Source of the DNA: Pseudescherichia sp032055545
GTDB lineage: Bacteria > Pseudomonadota > Gammaproteobacteria > Enterobacterales > Enterobacteriaceae
Assembly: GCA_032055545.1 (NCBI GenBank)
Contig: DAMBQR010000017.1
Span: forward strand, 1 to 64,000
DNA length: 64,000 nt
Direction of reading: 5' to 3'
Positions 34,525 through 43,121 of the stretch are shown here, one piece after another. The notes beneath the pieces are model-generated. The model was given only the letters and a program-made list of their open reading frames with translations. It had not been told where the DNA came from and searched no databases. The position numbers and the translations under genes are program-made. Numbering within the stretch: the stretch's first letter is position 1; every line of letters starts with the position of its first letter.

Positions 34525-35292
34525 TTACGCCTGCTTAGCCGCTTCCGCTGCTTTCACAATCACGGCGAACGCGTCAGCTTTCAGGGATGCTCCGCCAACC
34601 AGCGCGCCGTCGATATCCGGCTGGGTGAACAGTTCAGCGGCGTTAGAGGCGTTAACCGAGCCGCCGTACTGAATGATGACCTGCTCAGCCACTTTCGCGT
34701 CAGCTTTTGCAATGTGGTCACGGATGAATTTATGCACCGCCTGCGCCTGCGCCGGGGTGGCTGATTTGCCGGTACCGATGGCCCATACCGGTTCGTAGGC
34801 AATGACTACGCCTTCGAACGCTGCTGCGCCCTGGGTTTTCAGCACGGCGTCGATCTGGCGAGCGCACACTTCCTCGGTTTTGCCCGCTTCGTTCTCTTCT
34901 TCCGTTTCACCGATGCACAGCACCGGGATCAGACCCTGCTCTTTCAGCACGGCGAATTTTTTCGCGATCAGCTCGTCAGACTCGGCGTGGTAGGTGCGAC
35001 GCTCAGAGTGACCGATAATGATGTACTGCGCGCCAACGTCTTTCAGCATCTCTGCAGAGGTTTCACCGGTGAAGGCACCGGAGAGGTTCACGTCAACGTT
35101 CTGCGCGCCGAGGATAATGTGGCTACCCGCTGCGGCCTGTTTCGCCAGGTCCAGATACATCGCCGGCGGCGCGATTGCTACGCCGCAGCCGGTGACGCCA
35201 GCCAGCTCTTTACGCAGGTTAGCTACCAGCTCGTTTACCATCTGGCGGCTGCCGTTCAGTTTCCAGTTACCCATCACTAAAGGATGTCGCAT
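34525..35292 (-). CDS. tpiA: Triosephosphate isomerase
   Basis: 255 residues. It interconverts dihydroxyacetone phosphate and glyceraldehyde 3-phosphate. Active-site Lys in GNWKLNGS, His95 in IIGHSERRTY, Glu167 in YEPVWAIGTG and the flexible loop ending SATPAQAQ are all present. Confidence 0.98.
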   Translation of the reverse strand: MRHPLVMGNWKLNGSRQMVNELVANLRKELAGVTGCGVAIAPPAMYLDLAKQAAAGSHIILGAQNVDVNLSGAFTGETSAEMLKDVGAQYIIIGHSERRTYHAESDELIAKKFAVLKEQGLIPVLCIGETEEENEAGKTEEVCARQIDAVLKTQGAAAFEGVVIAYEPVWAIGTGKSATPAQAQAVHKFIRDHIAKADAKVAEQVIIQYGGSVNASNAAELFTQPDIDGALVGGASLKADAFAVIVKAAEAAKQA

Positions 35293-35401
35293 TTTTATTC
35301 TCCACGCTTTGTCAGCGAATCAAGGAATATGGCTGCCGTTTGCAGGCAGCATGGTTGTCAAACAGTATAGAGATTCATCTCTGCGAAGGCTTTGCTTTTT
35401 A

Positions 35402-35989
35402 TCATTTATTGTTATCTTCAGCACTATCAGATAGCGTCAGCTTAATCGGTTCAACAGCGAAGGTCAGCCCTTTTTCACCGTTATCTGCCGCAACATAGCG
35501 TAGCGCGCCCTCCGTCTCAGCATACCAGGCTTTACCCTTACCTCTGTTCAGTAGCTTCTGCACCTTCTGCAGGCTGTTGGCTTTGGTTAGCTGCGGTGAA
35601 AAGGCGCGTAATACCGCCGCCATATACTCCAGCGCTTTGGCTTTTGCCGCCTTCTGCTCTGGTCCCTGAACGGGCAGCCAGGTGACCTGCATCGACTTGA
35701 TCTTCAGCGTGCCGCGCTCAAGGGCCGTTGAGGCATAGAGCGACTCGTTGATCTTGCTGGCGGCCCGGGTCAGGTTAGCGCGGTCGTTGCGTGATTCAAT
35801 AGCACGAAACTCGTTGAGCGCCAGGGTGGGATTATCGGCGTTAAACTTCTCCCGGAACTGGCTAATAGATTGATCGAAGGTCGGCGCACCCGCCAGCAGA
35901 TAGGGGGCCGTGGCGGCAAGAGGCACCTCTACCGCCAGCGCGGGCAGGCAAAACGTTAGCCAGGCCAGTAATATGCTCCATCTTTTCAT
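35402..35989 (-). CDS. yiiQ: DUF1454 periplasmic protein YiiQ
   Basis: 195 residues with signal peptide (MKRWSILLAWLTFCLPALA). The rest is an uncharacterised DUF1454 domain, mostly helical with a beta-rich end (GLTFAVEPIKLTLSD). Conserved between tpiA and yiiR in enterobacteria; function unknown. Confidence 0.9.
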   Translation of the reverse strand: MKRWSILLAWLTFCLPALAVEVPLAATAPYLLAGAPTFDQSISQFREKFNADNPTLALNEFRAIESRNDRANLTRAASKINESLYASTALERGTLKIKSMQVTWLPVQGPEQKAAKAKALEYMAAVLRAFSPQLTKANSLQKVQKLLNRGKGKAWYAETEGALRYVAADNGEKGLTFAVEPIKLTLSDSAEDNNK

Positions 35990-36099
35990 GATCTCTCCCT
36001 CTGTTTAGCTATCCCGATTAAAACGATAACCGTCTGGCTTGTCAAAAGCTGACCCGACTAAGGTAAACTACGCAGCACTACGATTATAAGGAACCTTAC

Positions 36100-36519
36100 A
36101 TGACCATACAGCAGTGGTTATTCTCATTTAAAGGGCGTATTGGGCGCCGTGACTTCTGGATCTGGATTGCGCTCTGGGCGCTGTCGATGGTGGCACTCTT
36201 TTCGCTGGCGGGAAGCGGGCTGGTGGATCTCCAGCTGGCGGCCTTTGCGCTGGTGAGCCTGCTCTGGCCCACCACCTGCGTGGTGGTAAAGCGGCTGCAC
36301 GATCGCGGTAAATCGGGCTATTGGGCCTTGCTGCTGATCCTGGCGTGGATGTTGCTGGCCGGGCGCTGGGACGTGTTAGGCGGCGTGTGGACGTGGGCGG
36401 TAGGGCGCTTTATCCCAACGCTGATTCTGGTCATGCTGCTGGTAGACCTCGGCGCGTTTCTCGGCACGCCGGGCGAAAACAAGTTTGGTAAAACGACGCT
36501 GGACGTTAAGTTCCGTTAG
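36100..36519 (+). CDS. yiiR: DUF805 inner-membrane protein YiiR
   Basis: 139 residues. Starts with the DUF805 signature (FSFKGRIGRRDFWIW) and has four hydrophobic helices, with VKRLHDRGKSGYW between helices two and three. Function unknown. Diverges from yiiQ and converges with fpr. Confidence 0.9.
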   Translation: MTIQQWLFSFKGRIGRRDFWIWIALWALSMVALFSLAGSGLVDLQLAAFALVSLLWPTTCVVVKRLHDRGKSGYWALLLILAWMLLAGRWDVLGGVWTWAVGRFIPTLILVMLLVDLGAFLGTPGENKFGKTTLDVKFR

Positions 36520-36524
36520 TTACC

Positions 36525-36556
36525 AGGTACCTTAATTACCGGGTACCTTAATTACC
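36525..36556. repeat. 16-bp tandem duplication spanning the fpr stop codon
   Basis: Two adjacent units AGGTACCTTAATTACC and GGGTACCTTAATTACC, 15 of 16 identical. The right unit contains the fpr stop codon (TTA at 36552-36554). A third, partial TTACC lies just left, next to the yiiR stop. Confidence 0.8.
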
Positions 36557-37298
36557 AATAGTGCTCAGCGGTCATATGGCCCGGACGACGGCGCAGGTGT
36601 TTAGCCATCTGCCGGGTCTCTTTCAGCAGCTGCTGAGTATCACGCACCATCTGCGGATTCCCACACAGCATGACATGGCTGTCTTCCGCCCGCATCGTCA
36701 ATCCCACGGCACTCTCCAGCTCACCGCTCTCAATCAACGCCGGTACGCGACCATGCAGCGAGCCAGCTACCGTTTCGCGGCTCACCACCGTCTGGATGCG
36801 CAGTTTACCCTCATAGCGTTTTTGCAGCTCCAGCATTAGCGGCAGGTAGCTGAGATCCTCGGCATAGCGTGCAGCGTGAACCAGCACCAGGTTTTTAAAG
36901 CGCTCCAGGTCTTTTCCTTCCTGCAGAATCGACAGATAGGGACCGATGGCTGTCCCGGTTGCCAGCATCCACAGCGTTTCACACTCCGGGATCTCCTCCA
37001 GCACAAAGAACCCGGCGGCCTCGCTCACGATCAGCACCTCATCGCCCGGCTTTAGCGCCGCAAGGCGTGGGCTAAGCTTGCCGTCCGGAACGGTAACCAG
37101 ATAAAACTCAAGATTAGGATCGCTGGGAGCATTAACGTAGGAGTAGGCGCGCTGCACGCGCTCGCCGTCAATCTCCAGGCCCAGCTTAGCAAATTGGCCC
37201 GCTTTGAAGGGGTGGATGGGAGCATGAACGGTGAGACTAAAGAGCGCGTCGGTCCAAAATTCTACCTTCGTAACTTTTCCTGTAATCCAATCCGCCAT
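36552..37298 (-). CDS. fpr: Ferredoxin/flavodoxin-NADP+ reductase
   Basis: 248 residues. FAD domain with RAYSYVNAPS and the NADP domain with GTAIGPYLSIL and HAARYAEDL; ends in the AEHYW tail typical of bacterial subclass I enzymes. It supplies reduced flavodoxin or ferredoxin and belongs to the SoxRS defence in E. coli. Stop codon lies within a 16-bp tandem repeat. Confidence 0.96.
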   Translation of the reverse strand: MADWITGKVTKVEFWTDALFSLTVHAPIHPFKAGQFAKLGLEIDGERVQRAYSYVNAPSDPNLEFYLVTVPDGKLSPRLAALKPGDEVLIVSEAAGFFVLEEIPECETLWMLATGTAIGPYLSILQEGKDLERFKNLVLVHAARYAEDLSYLPLMLELQKRYEGKLRIQTVVSRETVAGSLHGRVPALIESGELESAVGLTMRAEDSHVMLCGNPQMVRDTQQLLKETRQMAKHLRRRPGHMTAEHYW

Positions 37299-37391
37299 GA
37301 CCGTCTCCTGTTCTGTATAACCTTATCTTCGTCGCTTAAAGCGAACTTTTCCAGCCCGAGCGGGCCGGAAAGCTCGATTGATCAAATGACC

Positions 37392-38402
37392 TTAAAGAAT
37401 ATGGCGCTGTACGTCCGCATCTTTGCGATCGAGGTAGTGAATAGACTGAATGCGGCGAATGGTGCGGGATTTGCCACGGATCAGCAGAGTTTCGGTGGTC
37501 GCCATATTGCCCTTGCGGGTAATGCCGTCGAGTAGATCGCCCGTGGTAATGCCGGTGGCGGAAAAGATTACGTTGTCGTTGCGCGCCATGTCGCCAAGCT
37601 GCAGCACGCTGCCCGCGTCGATCCCCATCTCCTTACAGCGCGCCAGCTCCTGCTCGCCGATGCGGCGATTCTCTTCGCTGTCGCCCTTCACGTGATGACG
37701 TGCCAGCAGGCGGCCCTGCATATCACCGTCCAGCGCGCGGATAGCGGCGGCAGAGACCACACCTTCAGGCGCACCGCCGATGCCGTAGAGCACGTCCACT
37801 TCGCTATCAGGCATGCAGGTCAGAATGGAAGCCGCCACGTCGCCGTCCGGAATGGCAAACACGCGCACGCCAAGCTGCTGCATCTGGGCGATAACCGCAT
37901 CGTGGCGCGGTTTCGCCAGGATGGTTACGGTCAGCTCGTTGAGCGGCTTGCCAAGCGCGGCTGCCACGTTACGCAGATTCTCTTCCAGGGGCAGGTCAAG
38001 ATCGATAGCGCCCCTCGCGCCAGGGCCGACAATCAGCTTCTCCATATACATATCCGGTGCGTTCAGGAAGCTGCCCTGGTCACCCACGGCCAGCACCGCC
38101 AGCGCGTTGGCCTGGCCCATCGCCGTCATACGGGTACCTTCGATAGGATCGACGGCAATGTCCACCGCGTCGCCCTGGCCGGTGCCGACGCGCTCGCCAA
38201 TATAGAGCATCGGTGCTTCGTCAATCTCACCCTCGCCAATCACGATGGTACCGTCAATGTTGACCTGATTGAGCACAATGCGCATGGCGTTAACCGCCGC
38301 GCCGTCGGCAACGTTTTTATCGCCCCGGCCCAGCCATTTGTAACCGGCCAGCGCCGCCGCTTCCGTCACCCGGGAAAATTCAATAGCAAGCTCTCGTTTC
38401 AT
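37392..38402 (-). CDS. glpX: Fructose-1,6-bisphosphatase class II
   Basis: 336 residues. Metal-binding motifs GEGEIDEAP and DPIEGT, and the GIGGAPEGV loop of the GlpX family. It dephosphorylates fructose 1,6-bisphosphate in gluconeogenesis. Last gene of glpFKX, separated from glpK by 95 nt that contain a stable hairpin. Confidence 0.97.
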   Translation of the reverse strand: MKRELAIEFSRVTEAAALAGYKWLGRGDKNVADGAAVNAMRIVLNQVNIDGTIVIGEGEIDEAPMLYIGERVGTGQGDAVDIAVDPIEGTRMTAMGQANALAVLAVGDQGSFLNAPDMYMEKLIVGPGARGAIDLDLPLEENLRNVAAALGKPLNELTVTILAKPRHDAVIAQMQQLGVRVFAIPDGDVAASILTCMPDSEVDVLYGIGGAPEGVVSAAAIRALDGDMQGRLLARHHVKGDSEENRRIGEQELARCKEMGIDAGSVLQLGDMARNDNVIFSATGITTGDLLDGITRKGNMATTETLLIRGKSRTIRRIQSIHYLDRKDADVQRHIL

Positions 38403-38462
38403 TGCACGCTCTTATGTAAGTAAGCATTGCGCAAAGTTTAACACAGAGAGGGAGAGCAACGT

Positions 38463-38484
38463 CCCCTCTCCGGGCGGAGAGGGG
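38463..38484. other. Hairpin between glpK and glpX
   Basis: CCCCTCTCC-GGGC-GGAGAGGGG, a 9-bp perfect stem in the glpK-glpX gap. It has no T tract. It could attenuate or process the transcript, which would explain weaker glpX expression. Confidence 0.6.
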
Positions 38485-38497
38485 AGCGGGGTGATGA

Positions 38498-40006
38498 TTA
38501 CTCGTCGTGTTCTTCCCATGCCATGGCGCGTTTGACCGCTTTTTTCCAGCCGCTGTAGCGGTAGTTACGCTCGGTGGTTTCGATGCCCGGACGGAACTCG
38601 CGCTCAATAACCGCCTTCTCCTGCAGCTCGTCGAGGTTCTGCCAGAAACCGACCGCCAGGCCTGCCAGATAGGCTGCGCCCAGGGCCGTAACTTCGCGAA
38701 CTTCCGGACGCTCAACGCGGGTGCCGAGAATATCCGACTGGAACTGCATCAGGAAGTTATTGGCTACCGCGCCACCGTCCACGCGCAGGGCATGCAGGCG
38801 AATGCCGGAGTCGGCCTGCATCGCCTCCAGCACATCGCGGGTCTGATAGGCGATGGATTCCAGCGTCGCGCGGATGATGTGGTTCGAGTTAACTCCACGG
38901 GTCAGGCCGAAGATTGCACCGCGGGCATAGGGATCCCAGTAGGGCGCGCCGAGGCCAGTAAAGGCCGGTACGACGTACACGCCGTTGGTATCTTTCACCT
39001 TGGTGGCAAAGTACTCGGAATCGAACGAATCGCTGATCAGCTTCATCTCGTCGCGCAGCCACTGAATGGATGCCCCCGCCATAAATACCGCGCCTTCCAG
39101 GGCGTAGTTCACCTCGCCACGCGGGCCGCAGGCGATAGTGGTCAGCAGACCGTGCTCAGAGGCGACGGCTTTCTCGCCGGTGTTCATCAGCATAAAGCAG
39201 CCGGTACCGTAGGTATTTTTCGCCATCCCCTGCTTGACGCAGAGCTGGCCGAAGAGCGCCGCCTGCTGGTCACCGGCGATCCCGGCGATAGGAATACGCG
39301 TGCCGCCCTTGCCGCCAATGTTGGTCTGGCCATAGACCTCAGAGGATTTACGTACCTCTGGCAGCATAGCGCGCGGAATGTCCAGCACCTCCAGCATCTT
39401 CTCATCCCACTCGAGGGTATGGATGTTGAACAGCATGGTACGGGAGGCGTTGGTGTAGTCGGTAACGTGGACGCGCCCCTGGGTCATCTTCCAGATCAGC
39501 CAGCTATCGACGGTGCCGAACAGCAGCTCGCCGCGCTTAGCCCGTTCACGGGAGCCGTCAACGTGGTCGAGGATCCACTTCACCTTGGTGCCGGAGAAGT
39601 AGGGGTCGATCACCAGACCGGTGGTGGCGCGGATATAATCCTCCAGGCCGTCGCGCTTCAGGTGTTCGCAGATATCGGCGGTACGGCGGCACTGCCAGAC
39701 GATGGCGTTATGAATAGGTTTGCCGGTCTCTTTATCCCAGATCACCACGGTCTCACGCTGGTTGGTGATGCCGATGGCGGCAATCTGATCGGAACTAATG
39801 TCGGCTTTCGCCAGCACTTCCACCAGCGTTGAGCTTTGGCTGGCCCAAATCTCCATCGGATCGTGCTCGACCCAGCCTGGCTTAGGATAAATTTGTTCAA
39901 ATTCGCGCTGTGAAACGCTGATGATATTGGCGTCGTGATCCATTACCACGGCGCGAGAGCTGGTCGTACCCTGGTCCAGCGCAACGATATATTTTTTCTC
40001 AGTCAT
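38498..40006 (-). CDS. glpK: Glycerol kinase
   Basis: 502 residues from the ATG at 40006; a second ATG directly before it (40009) sits too close to the GGGA ribosome site. FGGY kinase with ALDQGTTSSRAVV at the start and GGAVANNFLMQFQSD near the end. It traps glycerol as glycerol 3-phosphate and is inhibited by EIIA-Glc and fructose 1,6-bisphosphate in E. coli; the sequence is nearly identical. Confidence 0.98.
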   Translation of the reverse strand: MTEKKYIVALDQGTTSSRAVVMDHDANIISVSQREFEQIYPKPGWVEHDPMEIWASQSSTLVEVLAKADISSDQIAAIGITNQRETVVIWDKETGKPIHNAIVWQCRRTADICEHLKRDGLEDYIRATTGLVIDPYFSGTKVKWILDHVDGSRERAKRGELLFGTVDSWLIWKMTQGRVHVTDYTNASRTMLFNIHTLEWDEKMLEVLDIPRAMLPEVRKSSEVYGQTNIGGKGGTRIPIAGIAGDQQAALFGQLCVKQGMAKNTYGTGCFMLMNTGEKAVASEHGLLTTIACGPRGEVNYALEGAVFMAGASIQWLRDEMKLISDSFDSEYFATKVKDTNGVYVVPAFTGLGAPYWDPYARGAIFGLTRGVNSNHIIRATLESIAYQTRDVLEAMQADSGIRLHALRVDGGAVANNFLMQFQSDILGTRVERPEVREVTALGAAYLAGLAVGFWQNLDELQEKAVIEREFRPGIETTERNYRYSGWKKAVKRAMAWEEHDE

Positions 40007-40026
40007 CATTTTTTCCCGTAGTCACA

Positions 40027-40875
40027 TTACAGCGACGCTTTATGTTGTGCGGCAGTGGCAGCTGGCTTTTTCTCTTCTTCCTCACGGATATCACAGGGCA
40101 GGTGGCGGCCAATCAGCTTACGATAACCAAATGCGCCGAGCGCTGCACCTGCTACCGGTCCGAACAGCGGCACCAGGAAGTAGGGAATATCTTTGCCACC
40201 GGTAAAAGCGACGTCGCCCCAGCCTGCAAGCCAGGCGAAGGCTTTTGGCCCGATATCACGCGCCGGGTTCATTGCAAAGCCGGTCAGCGGCCCCATCGAG
40301 GCACCAATCACTGCGATCAGCAGACCAATCAGCAGCGGAGCCAGCGGGCCGCGTGGAATACCGTTGCCGTCATCGCCGAGCGCCATGATTACGCCCATCA
40401 GGATAGCGGTAATCACCATTTCAACCGCGAAGGCCTGCACAAAATTGATGTGCGGATTGGGGTAGGTTGAAAATATCCCGGCAAGATCCAGGCTCTCGAC
40501 GCTGCCGCGTACCATCTGGTGCGTCTGTTCAAAATCATAAAACAGGTTGTAGTAGAGGCCATAGACCAGCGCGGCGGCACAAAACGCGCCTGCAAACTGC
40601 GAGGCGATAAACGGCGCGACTTTGCGCCCGTCGAAGCAGGCGAACAGCCACAGGGCAATGGTCACCGCCGGGTTGAGATGCGCACCGGAGACGCCGGCAG
40701 TCAGGTAGATGGCCATCGCCACGCCCAGACCCCAGATGATACTGATCTCCCACTGGCCGAAAGAGGCACCTGCCACCTTCAGCGCCGCAACACAGCCAAC
40801 CCCGAAGAAAATCAACAACCCGGTACCGAGGAACTCGGCGATGCACTGGCCTTTTAAAGTCGATGTTTGACTCAT
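40027..40875 (-). CDS. glpF: Glycerol facilitator (aquaglyceroporin)
   Basis: 282 residues, six helices and two half-helices. NPA boxes: SGAHLNPAVT (about 64-73) and GFAMNPARDIGP (about 200-211). Passive glycerol channel in the inner membrane, first gene of glpFKX. Its upstream region has GlpR-like operators. Confidence 0.98.
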   Translation of the reverse strand: MSQTSTLKGQCIAEFLGTGLLIFFGVGCVAALKVAGASFGQWEISIIWGLGVAMAIYLTAGVSGAHLNPAVTIALWLFACFDGRKVAPFIASQFAGAFCAAALVYGLYYNLFYDFEQTHQMVRGSVESLDLAGIFSTYPNPHINFVQAFAVEMVITAILMGVIMALGDDGNGIPRGPLAPLLIGLLIAVIGASMGPLTGFAMNPARDIGPKAFAWLAGWGDVAFTGGKDIPYFLVPLFGPVAGAALGAFGYRKLIGRHLPCDIREEEEKKPAATAAQHKASL

Positions 40876-40956
40876 AATCGGATCCTAAAGTGTGTGTATT
40901 GGTTATTGTTAGCATGGCGAGCAGAGACAACCATGATGTCTGTAGACATAGTGTTA

Positions 40957-40996
40957 ATTTATCGTTAACGAGCAAAAACGAGAAATATCGAAATCA
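40957..40996 (-). promoter_or_regulatory. GlpR-like operators upstream of glpF
   Basis: Minus-strand 40976-40957 reads TTTGCTCGTTAACGATAAAT and fits the GlpR consensus at 15 of 20 positions. The adjacent 20 bp (40996-40977, core TTCGATA) fit less well, 12 of 20. A TGTGTGTACCTCGTCA sequence beyond it may be a weak CRP site. The remaining bases to about 41180 show no clear element. Confidence 0.68.
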
Positions 40997-41181
40997 AAAT
41001 GTGTGTACCTCGTCAAGAAAATGAGCGTTTTCGCGCCATAGGGCACATATTTGCTTGAGGGGATAATTTAGGGATGAATCATTTCATTAACGAATCGATT
41101 AACAAATCATACGGCGTGGAAGGGTGTAAACCAGGCGAAGGATGAAAAGTGTTGCAAACCGCAAACTACGCGCCCTGGCGC

Positions 41182-41210
41182 TGGACAGGGGCGGCGGGGC
41201 TTCATACAAT
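41182..41210 (+). promoter_or_regulatory. zapB promoter
   Basis: TGGACA (41182-41187) and TACAAT (41205-41210) separated by exactly 17 bp, 57 nt upstream of the zapB start. Confidence 0.7.
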
Positions 41211-41266
41211 CGGGGCTATGTTGTGCGCGTTTACATTAAAGCGTCGCCTTGCAATTCAGGAGAGGT

Positions 41267-41512
41267 ATGACCATGTCATTAGAAGTGTTTGAGAAACTGG
41301 AAGCAAAAGTACAGCAGGCGATTGACACCATCACGTTACTGCAGATGGAAATCGAAGAGCTGAAAGAGAAAAACAACGGCCTGTCGCAGGAAGTGCAGAA
41401 TGCGCACCACCATCGCGAAGAGCTGGAGCGTGAAAACCATCAGCTGCGCGAACAGCAGAACGGCTGGCAGGATCGCCTTCAGGCTCTCCTTGGCCGTATG
41501 GAAGAGGTTTGA
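41267..41512 (+). CDS. zapB: Cell-division factor ZapB
   Basis: 81 residues, almost entirely coiled coil (heptads through LEVFEKLEAKVQQAIDTITLLQ to the end). ZapB links the Z-ring, via ZapA, to the chromosome terminus protein MatP. Start ATG 41267 as in E. coli annotation; the ATG at 41273 has better spacing to AGGAGAGG and may be the used one. Confidence 0.96.
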   Translation: MTMSLEVFEKLEAKVQQAIDTITLLQMEIEELKEKNNGLSQEVQNAHHHREELERENHQLREQQNGWQDRLQALLGRMEEV

Positions 41513-41520
41513 TTCCAATA

Positions 41521-41546
41521 AAAAAGGCACCTTAAGGTGCCTTTTT
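41521..41546. terminator. Bidirectional terminator between zapB and rraA
   Basis: Perfect palindrome AAAAAGGCACCTT / AAGGTGCCTTTTT between two converging genes, with T tracts on both strands. Confidence 0.92.
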
Positions 41547-41549
41547 AAA

Positions 41550-42035
41550 TTACTCGATATCGAGCGGATCTTCGGAGAGGATGATGCCGGTGTTATCGGC
41601 ATAGAGGTGGTCGCCAGAGAAGAAGGTGACGCCGCCAAAGTTAACGCGGATATCGCTTTCCCCGATGCCATCCCCTGCTGCCCCCACCGGGATCGCGGCA
41701 ATTGCCTGGATACCGATGTCCAGCTCTTCAAGATCGTCCACCTGGCGCACCGCGCCATAGACCACAATACCTTCCCATTCGTTCTGGGCGGCAAGGCGTG
41801 CCAGTTCAGCATCAATCAGTGCGCGACGAACGGAACCGCCACCGTCAATCAGCAGGACGCGACCACGGCCATTCTGTTCGAGCAGATCGTAAAGCAACCC
41901 GTTATCCTCGAAACATTTCACCGTAATGATTTGTCCGCCAAACGACGACCGCCCACCAAAGTTGGAGAACAGCGGTTCCACGACGTTGACATCTTCCTGG
42001 TAGATGTCACAAAGCTCGGAAGTATCGTATTTCAT
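41550..42035 (-). CDS. rraA: RNase E activity regulator RraA
   Basis: 161 residues, identical in length to the E. coli protein. Conserved GGRSSFGGQIITVKCFEDN and the DGGGSVRRAL loop. It binds RNase E and restrains mRNA decay; the fold is that of a methyltransferase-like aldolase without the activity. Follows menA in the same direction, after a 92-nt gap. Confidence 0.97.
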   Translation of the reverse strand: MKYDTSELCDIYQEDVNVVEPLFSNFGGRSSFGGQIITVKCFEDNGLLYDLLEQNGRGRVLLIDGGGSVRRALIDAELARLAAQNEWEGIVVYGAVRQVDDLEELDIGIQAIAAIPVGAAGDGIGESDIRVNFGGVTFFSGDHLYADNTGIILSEDPLDIE

Positions 42036-42127
42036 AGGATTTACGTTTAGTTGCTGCGAGAACTCACAGTATATCGCGCATAACGCATTGTTGGCAAAAT
42101 CATCAATTGTTAATTGATATTTGTCAG

Positions 42128-43054
42128 CTAAAGCAGCGTCTTGCTGAGCACAATCCCGACCACAAACAGCAGGTTAGTCAAAAGTGTGCCTTTTACAGTA
42201 CGTTCGAGCATCGGCGGCATTGCCGCTGGGTCTTTTTCCTGTAACACATAGCGGGCCTGGCGCACCAGCAGCGGCGCAGCCAGAATGAACAGCCAGCCCC
42301 ACGGGCTGTGCAGATAGAGCAGGTTAAACAGCCCCAGGCAGAGCAGCGCCCCCAGCAGCAGACAGGCGTGATAGCGGCGGGCATTCACCGGTCCCAGACG
42401 TACCACCAGCGTGTTTTTACCGTTGGCGCGATCGCTGTCGATATCCCGCAGGTTGTTGACGTTAAGCACCGCCGTCGCCAGCAGGCCGCAGGCGGTAGCC
42501 GGTAAGAACATCGCCGGGATCAGGGTATGCGCCTGGAGATAGCCGCTGCCCATCACGCTGAGCCAGCCAAAAAAGAGCAGCACCGAGATATCCCCCAGGC
42601 CGAGATAGCCATACGGGCGGCGGCCAATGGTGTAGGTGATGGCGGCGACAATCGACATCCCCCCCAGCACCATAAAGCCGATGAAATCCGCTACCGTCTG
42701 ATACGCCACCAGCACCAGCGTCAGGCCAGAGAGGCAGCTGAGCGCGACGGTAACCATCAGGGCGCGTTTCATCTGCCTCTGGCTGATGGCCCCTTTCTGC
42801 ATTCCCCGCAGCGGCCCGATACGGTCGGGCTTGTCGCTGCCCTTAACCGCGTCGCCGTAGTCGTTAGCCAGATTGGAGAGGATCTGCAGCAGTCCGGCGG
42901 TGATAAGTGCCAGCACGGCTACCCGCAGGTCAAAGTGGCCTTGCCACCAGGCGAGGGCGGTGCCGACCACAATCGCGGCAAACGCAAGGGGAAGGGTCTT
43001 CGGACGCAGGCTTTCCAGCCAGGCCTGGGTACGCGTCAGGGTATGTTCAGTCAT
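42128..43054 (-). CDS. menA: 1,4-dihydroxy-2-naphthoate polyprenyltransferase
   Basis: 308 residues, UbiA-superfamily membrane enzyme with about nine helices. Aspartate-rich motifs NDYGDAVKGSD (about 64-74) and NNLRDIDSD hold the polyprenyl diphosphate with Mg2+. It makes demethylmenaquinone from octaprenyl diphosphate. It starts after the hslU terminator. Confidence 0.96.
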   Translation of the reverse strand: MTEHTLTRTQAWLESLRPKTLPLAFAAIVVGTALAWWQGHFDLRVAVLALITAGLLQILSNLANDYGDAVKGSDKPDRIGPLRGMQKGAISQRQMKRALMVTVALSCLSGLTLVLVAYQTVADFIGFMVLGGMSIVAAITYTIGRRPYGYLGLGDISVLLFFGWLSVMGSGYLQAHTLIPAMFLPATACGLLATAVLNVNNLRDIDSDRANGKNTLVVRLGPVNARRYHACLLLGALLCLGLFNLLYLHSPWGWLFILAAPLLVRQARYVLQEKDPAAMPPMLERTVKGTLLTNLLFVVGIVLSKTLL

Positions 43055-43072
43055 AGGATTCTGCCAATAAAA

Positions 43073-43092
43073 ATGGGGCTATATAGCCCCAT
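43073..43092 (-). terminator. hslVU terminator
   Basis: Perfect 20-bp palindrome ATGGGGCTAT/ATAGCCCCAT followed on the minus strand by TTTTATT, between hslU and menA. Confidence 0.85.
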
Positions 43093-43121
43093 CAACAGTA
43101 ATGAAAACGTGCTGAGCGCGA

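Noticed and set aside
38507..39832. 441-codon open frame antisense to glpK
   Set aside because: It mirrors the highly conserved glpK codons, has no ribosome site and resembles no family; a GC-driven shadow.
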